Source: UBA2428 sp002343545 (lineage in GTDB: Bacteria; Bdellovibrionota; UBA2428). Taken from it: a stretch of 45,374 bases of DNA. Below the pieces are notes generated by a model that worked only from the letters and a program-made list of their open reading frames with translations, was not told the DNA's origin and searched no databases. The position numbers were made by a program, and so were the translations under genes. Numbering within the stretch: the stretch's first letter is position 1; each line of letters opens with the position of its first letter. The DNA is taken from positions 1 through 45,374 of the forward strand of contig CALFZE010000138.1 of assembly GCA_937952285.1 (NCBI GenBank), written 5' to 3'. Of this stretch, positions 42,184 to 45,374 are shown in pieces.

Positions 42184-42211
42184 CGCTTAGCCGGGGGCCT
42201 TTGCGAGTCAA
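42184..42211 (-). promoter_or_regulatory. Promoter of the DHH phosphoesterase gene
   Basis: TTGACT (42211-42206), 16 bases, TAAGCG (42189-42184) on the minus strand is the best sigma-70 match in the window. The rest of the 114-bp gap shows nothing else. Confidence 0.6.
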
Positions 42212-42288
42212 GAATGATGCGCGGTGTTGCGGTTTCGCTTCGCTCTCCGGGAACTTGGGACCCCTCAAACGCGGGATTCCCATGACTT

Positions 42289-43038
42289 CTAAAAGCGGTA
42301 GCTCAGGCCCGCCCGCACGAAAAGGCCCAGGATGGCCTTCTGGGAGGTCGTGGCGGCCGTGGCGGGGTCGGCGTATTTCTTCGCGCTGAGTCCCGAATAG
42401 GAGGCGCCGGCTTGGGCGTGGAGGGTCGTTTCGTCGTTCCAGGCCACGGCGACGCCCCCCGAGGCGTGCCCGGTCAGGTAACCCACGTTTTCCTCGAAGG
42501 ATTTGGAACCGACGATCGTCGAGCTGATGCGGGCCTTGCCCGTGGCGTAACCCGCGCCGAGCTCGAGCTCGGGCACGAAGGTTTCGCTTTGGCCGAAGCG
42601 GTAGCGGAAGAGGGCCCGCACGGGATAGGCCGTCATCTCGACGATCTGGAGATCCTGCGTGGAAGGGCTGATCTGGACCTTCGAGCCGTAGGACTCGAGG
42701 CCGAGCTCGACGCCGACGTCGAAGCGATCCGTCCAGCCGTAGAGCAGGCCGATGGCGGCCGTCACGGGGAGTTGAAAGCGAAAGCTCGCGGTGGGGATTG
42801 CCGTCCCGGAGATCTCGAAGGGGCTCGAGAAGGGGATGGCCGTCGATAGGGCGAGACCCAGGTTCCAGCTGCCGGCCTGACCGGTCTTGGGACCCTCGGC
42901 CGGTTCCTCGCGCACGGGGCGGAAGACGCTCGTCGAGGGTCGGGACGTCTCGCCGCGCGGCGCCTGGGCGAAGGCCATCGGGGCCCCCACCGTCAGGGCA
43001 AGCGAGAGGGCCTTCGAACTCCGGCGAAAAGACGGCAT
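42289..43038 (-). CDS. Outer-membrane beta-barrel protein
   Basis: 249 aa. MPSFRRSSKALSLALTVGAPMAFAQAP is a signal peptide cut near AFA-QA. After a short linker, eight or so amphipathic strands follow, e.g. WNLGLALSTAIPF, TDRFDVGVELGLESYGS, YPVRALFRYRFGQ, VPELELGAGYATGKA, GGVAVAWNDETTLHAQAGASY, and the last strand ends in LSYRF with terminal Phe, the usual BAM signal. Size and pattern fit an OmpW/OmpA-like eight-stranded barrel. CATAAT lies seven nt before the ATG. Function is unknown. Confidence 0.85.
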   Translation of the reverse strand: MPSFRRSSKALSLALTVGAPMAFAQAPRGETSRPSTSVFRPVREEPAEGPKTGQAGSWNLGLALSTAIPFSSPFEISGTAIPTASFRFQLPVTAAIGLLYGWTDRFDVGVELGLESYGSKVQISPSTQDLQIVEMTAYPVRALFRYRFGQSETFVPELELGAGYATGKARISSTIVGSKSFEENVGYLTGHASGGVAVAWNDETTLHAQAGASYSGLSAKKYADPATAATTSQKAILGLFVRAGLSYRF

Positions 43039-43180
43039 AGGCTCAATTATGCGCCCGCTTGTCGAGGAAATCGACGGCACCCGGCCAAGGAATCCGAGGG
43101 TTTTTTGTCGGCCCGGCGCTTGCTTGCCCTTCTTCGCCGGGATCCGTCCTCGGACGGTCGCCCGGCGCAAGGAGGCTCGG

Positions 43181-43774
43181 ATGTCGCGTACGCTTAAGTG
43201 CCGCAACCTGAAACTCGCCCTGCGGGCCGACTCGGGCCTGCACGTGGGCGAGGTCTTCCCCCTTCTGCAGTCCCGCAACCTCATCGGGCGCCGGGTCGAT
43301 ATCGGCGTCCCGCTCGACGACACGAAGGTTTCGCGCAACCACGCCGCGATCGATATCCAGGGCGGCCAGCATTACCTCGTGGATCTGGGCTCGACGAACG
43401 GGACCTACCTCAACAGCCGTCGGCTCGAGCATTCCGTCGTGTTGACCGTGGGGGACCAGATTCGCGTCGGCTCGACGGTCTTCACCGTCTCGCTGCTCGA
43501 GGAAGTCCGCCAGAACATTCCCAAGCATTGGAAGGAAGCGACGCGGGCCATCCCGCTCTCGGACATCGCGGACCTGCCGCCGGCCGCGAAGCCCGCCGAG
43601 CGTCCGCGGGCCGCCGACGCGGGACCGCGTTGGACCCACCTCGTGCTGCCCCGCCAAGACGACGCGCAACGGCGCCTGCAGCGCGCGCGCATCCTCTTCG
43701 GGGCCTTCGGCGTGATCGTGATTTTCGCGGCGATCGCGACGAGCTTCGCCGCCCGTTCCTCGGGTCCGACTTGA
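43181..43774 (+). CDS. FHA-domain protein with a C-terminal membrane anchor
   Basis: 197 aa. AAGGAGG five nt before the ATG fixes the start. The FHA domain (about 20-105) reads SRNLIGRR, VSRNHAAIDI, DLGSTNGTYLNSRRL and DQIRVGSTVFTV, with the conserved Arg, Ser, His and Asn that bind phosphothreonine. A linker of about 65 aa and one C-terminal membrane helix (ILFGAFGVIVIFAAIATSFAA) follow, so the domain should face the cytoplasm, tail-anchored. It recognises a phosphoprotein, perhaps from a Ser/Thr kinase not in the window. The gene is transcribed alone and converges with the lipoprotein gene at 43790. Confidence 0.9.
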   Translation: MSRTLKCRNLKLALRADSGLHVGEVFPLLQSRNLIGRRVDIGVPLDDTKVSRNHAAIDIQGGQHYLVDLGSTNGTYLNSRRLEHSVVLTVGDQIRVGSTVFTVSLLEEVRQNIPKHWKEATRAIPLSDIADLPPAAKPAERPRAADAGPRWTHLVLPRQDDAQRRLQRARILFGAFGVIVIFAAIATSFAARSSGPT

Positions 43775-43789
43775 GGCCGGCGTCGCGGC

Positions 43790-44257
43790 TCAGCGCGCGC
43801 AGTCGCGCAGGTGGTCCGCGAGCTGGGCGAAGGTCATCGACTTACGGAGTTCCTTCTGGGCCTTGAGCCCCAGGCAGGCCTTCGTGCTCTGCGAGTTCTG
43901 CGCGAAGTCTTCGCGCACGAGCTCCACGAATTCCCGCGACTGCGCGACCTTCTCGGGGTCTTCGCCGCAGAAGGCGAGGCGCTGGCAGATCGCTTCGGAA
44001 GCGCCGCGGATCTCGCGGAGCTTGTCGGCCGCCAGGCCCAATCCGCGCACGAGGTTAAAGCGTTCGACCGAGCGGCCGAGGATCGAAGCGCTGTCGCGGC
44101 CGGCGGGGAAGCGGGTGAAATCCGTTCCGCCGTCCTCGGAACGATCCGAGTAGGCGTCGCCGCCCTCCATCGTCGGGGGCGTGCCGCTCGAGCAGGCGGC
44201 GAGGACGCTCGAGGCGACGAGCGCGAGATAGACGGAACGAAGTTTCAAGCACGACAT
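43790..44257 (-). CDS. Small lipoprotein of unknown function
   Basis: 155 aa. The signal MSCLKLRSVYLALVASSVLAAC ends in the lipobox LAAC. The mature part has a Gly/Asp/Glu-rich start (DAYSDRSEDGGTD), then a helical region with GLAADKLREIRGASEAICQRLAFCGEDPEKVAQ and a final MTFAQLADHLRDCAR. Four cysteines may make two disulfides. GAGGGAGGG is six nt before the ATG, and TAAGCT (44289-44284) lies 26 nt upstream, so this message has a normal leader, unlike many neighbours. No family is recognised. Confidence 0.7.
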   Translation of the reverse strand: MSCLKLRSVYLALVASSVLAACSSGTPPTMEGGDAYSDRSEDGGTDFTRFPAGRDSASILGRSVERFNLVRGLGLAADKLREIRGASEAICQRLAFCGEDPEKVAQSREFVELVREDFAQNSQSTKACLGLKAQKELRKSMTFAQLADHLRDCAR

Positions 44258-44378
44258 GGATCACCCTCCCTCAAGGTGAGTTGAGCTTAGCCCGAGCCGA
44301 GAAAATCACCCGGTCAAGCATTTGACTCCCGCGATAAATCCCAAAGCGAACAAGATAGGAGCCTTGGGAGGAACGACG

Positions 44379-45374
44379 ATGCGTCTCGGTCGACTCAGTT
44401 ATTTTGGACTTATGGTGTTTGGATTCGTGGCCGGCCCCGTGCAGGCCCAGCCCGGGCCGCGTCGCGAGGGACGCGGGGCTTGGAGCCGCTACAACGGTCC
44501 CGATCCGGAGCTCCGCTTCGGGCGCGAGCGCCCGGGACGTCGCAACATGTGCCGCGATCGCTACGCACGCGACGGCGTGCACGCCCGCGTCCTGGCCGCC
44601 TGCGAAGACGGCCGCGACGCCGCCGAGGCGGCCGCCGAACAAGTCGCCCGCGGCAACGGACGCATGGACGGCTACCTGCGCGGCTACGCGTGGGGCCTCC
44701 ACACGATGGCCCAGGCCACGCAGCACGACCGCGCCGAGTTCGGCCGCGGCAGCGCCGACGCGCTCAACCTTCGCGCTCCCCTCGAGACCGGCCTCGCGGC
44801 CGTCCGTTCGGGCGCGCAGGCGGACGGAAACGTGCGCGGCTCGCAGGACGCCGTGGGCCGCTGGAACGCCGCCGTCAACACGGGCGTCCGCCCGGATTCG
44901 ACGCCCGTGACGCCGGCCGTGAGCTACACCCCCATGAGCAACGCTTACGTCCGCTACGTCGGCGCGTTGCCCTCGCTCAAGCAGCTCGTCGAGCGCGAGT
45001 CGCTCAATCGCGGCGAGCTCCGTATCTACCGCGACTACCGCGACATCGACGCGGTTTACTACGACGACCTCGGTCGCTTCCGTCCGGACGGTCTCTGGTT
45101 CGACGACGGAATCTATCGTCACGGCCGTCGCTCGTGGTCGGACTCCCAGCGGGTCATGGAAGTTTTCTTGGCGCGTTCGCCGCGCTACGGAACGATCTAC
45201 GAGCGCCTGAACCGTCCGCCGCTCGTGATCGAGCGCGTCGTTCGCATCGATCCGCCAGCCGGCGACAATCGCCCGGGCGGCGACACGCGTCCCGGTGGCG
45301 ATGAACGCCCCGGCGGCGGTGATCGTCCGGGCGGCGGCGATCGTCCGGGTGGTGGAGATCGTCCGGGCGGCGGC
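44379..45374 (+). CDS. Secreted protein with Gly-Asp-Arg-Pro-Gly tail repeats (partial, 3' end off the window)
   Basis: 332 codons are seen before the window edge. The signal peptide is MRLGRLSYFGLMVFGFVAGPVQA. The N-terminal part has an MCRDRYARDGVHARVLAACEDGRDAAEAAAEQVARG helix region with two cysteines and a middle IYRDYRDIDAVYYDDLGRFRPDGLWFDDGIYRHG segment rich in Asp, Tyr and Arg. From about residue 310 the sequence is a tandem repeat of six residues, GGDNRPG, GGDTRPG, GGDERPG, then GGGDRPG repeated, continuing past the edge. GGGAGGA stands seven nt before the ATG. Such basic/acidic Gly-Pro tails are usually flexible and bind cell-wall or nucleic-acid polymers; I cannot tell which here. 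Confidence 0.75.
   Translation, partial: MRLGRLSYFGLMVFGFVAGPVQAQPGPRREGRGAWSRYNGPDPELRFGRERPGRRNMCRDRYARDGVHARVLAACEDGRDAAEAAAEQVARGNGRMDGYLRGYAWGLHTMAQATQHDRAEFGRGSADALNLRAPLETGLAAVRSGAQADGNVRGSQDAVGRWNAAVNTGVRPDSTPVTPAVSYTPMSNAYVRYVGALPSLKQLVERESLNRGELRIYRDYRDIDAVYYDDLGRFRPDGLWFDDGIYRHGRRSWSDSQRVMEVFLARSPRYGTIYERLNRPPLVIERVVRIDPPAGDNRPGGDTRPGGDERPGGGDRPGGGDRPGGGDRPGGG

Noticed and set aside
45240..45374. Tandem repeats at the right edge as a CRISPR or minisatellite
   Set aside because: They are in frame, encode Gly-Asp-Arg-Pro-Gly units and vary at codon third positions, so they belong to the coding sequence.

Overview
The window is high-GC, densely packed DNA from a diderm (Gram-negative) bacterium. 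The evidence for an outer membrane is an MlaE/MlaF/MlaD lipid-transport set, many lipoprotein signal peptides, an outer-membrane barrel ending in aromatic Phe, and a pilin-like fibre protein with a self-cleaving chaperone domain. Large lipoproteins built from RCC1, Kelch, LamG and Ig-like modules fit Bdellovibrionota/Oligoflexia or the old deltaproteobacteria; this placement is inference from style, as there is no rRNA here. No tRNA, rRNA, CRISPR array or intact insertion sequence was seen.

Layout. (1) 1-6260, minus strand: a tightly coupled seven-gene operon that looks like a peptide-modification (RiPP-like) system. In transcription order it holds a small Tat-signal protein, a partner protein, a radical SAM/SPASM enzyme, a second unusual radical SAM enzyme, a 237-aa precursor-like protein ending in three Cys-His units (CHSN-CHSN-CHGS), a second copy of the partner protein, and a third radical SAM enzyme that runs off the left edge. 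The partner/radical SAM pair is duplicated. (2) 6345-7953, plus: two fibre-like proteins with autoproteolytic C-termini (S74 and G2 types), divergent from the operon. (3) 7961-10028: feoAB ferrous-iron uptake behind a Fur-like palindrome. (4) 10136-12390: a lipoprotein subtilase and a small secreted protein. (5) 12459-13875: a three-gene ATGA-coupled operon headed by a degenerate REP-type transposase relative. (6) 14175-18615: a ribosome hibernation factor, converging with the operon yajQ, gamma-glutamylcyclotransferase-like, tgt fused to an MnmC-like methyltransferase, and thiL. (7) 18657-18728: a perfect 35-bp inverted repeat. (8) 18739-24543: two large lipoproteins (RCC1 and Kelch). (9) 24688-28070: lysA, an orphan gene, coaE and a PlsC-type acyltransferase. 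(10) 28045-30700: a LamG lipoprotein gene with a frameshift after its signal peptide. (11) 30788-33423: a sigma-54 activator, a GNAT acetyltransferase and a lipoprotein that leads the mla operon (to 35788). (12) 35791-45374: secreted and envelope proteins, a SirB1-like protein, an aldehyde dehydrogenase, a DHH phosphoesterase, a barrel, an FHA membrane protein, a lipoprotein and a repeat-tailed secreted protein cut by the right edge.

Most of the window is housekeeping and envelope biology. The left operon is the best candidate for an undescribed system. A second window-wide signal is that about a dozen genes carry a -10-like hexamer only 6-9 nt before the start codon, suggesting widespread leaderless mRNAs.
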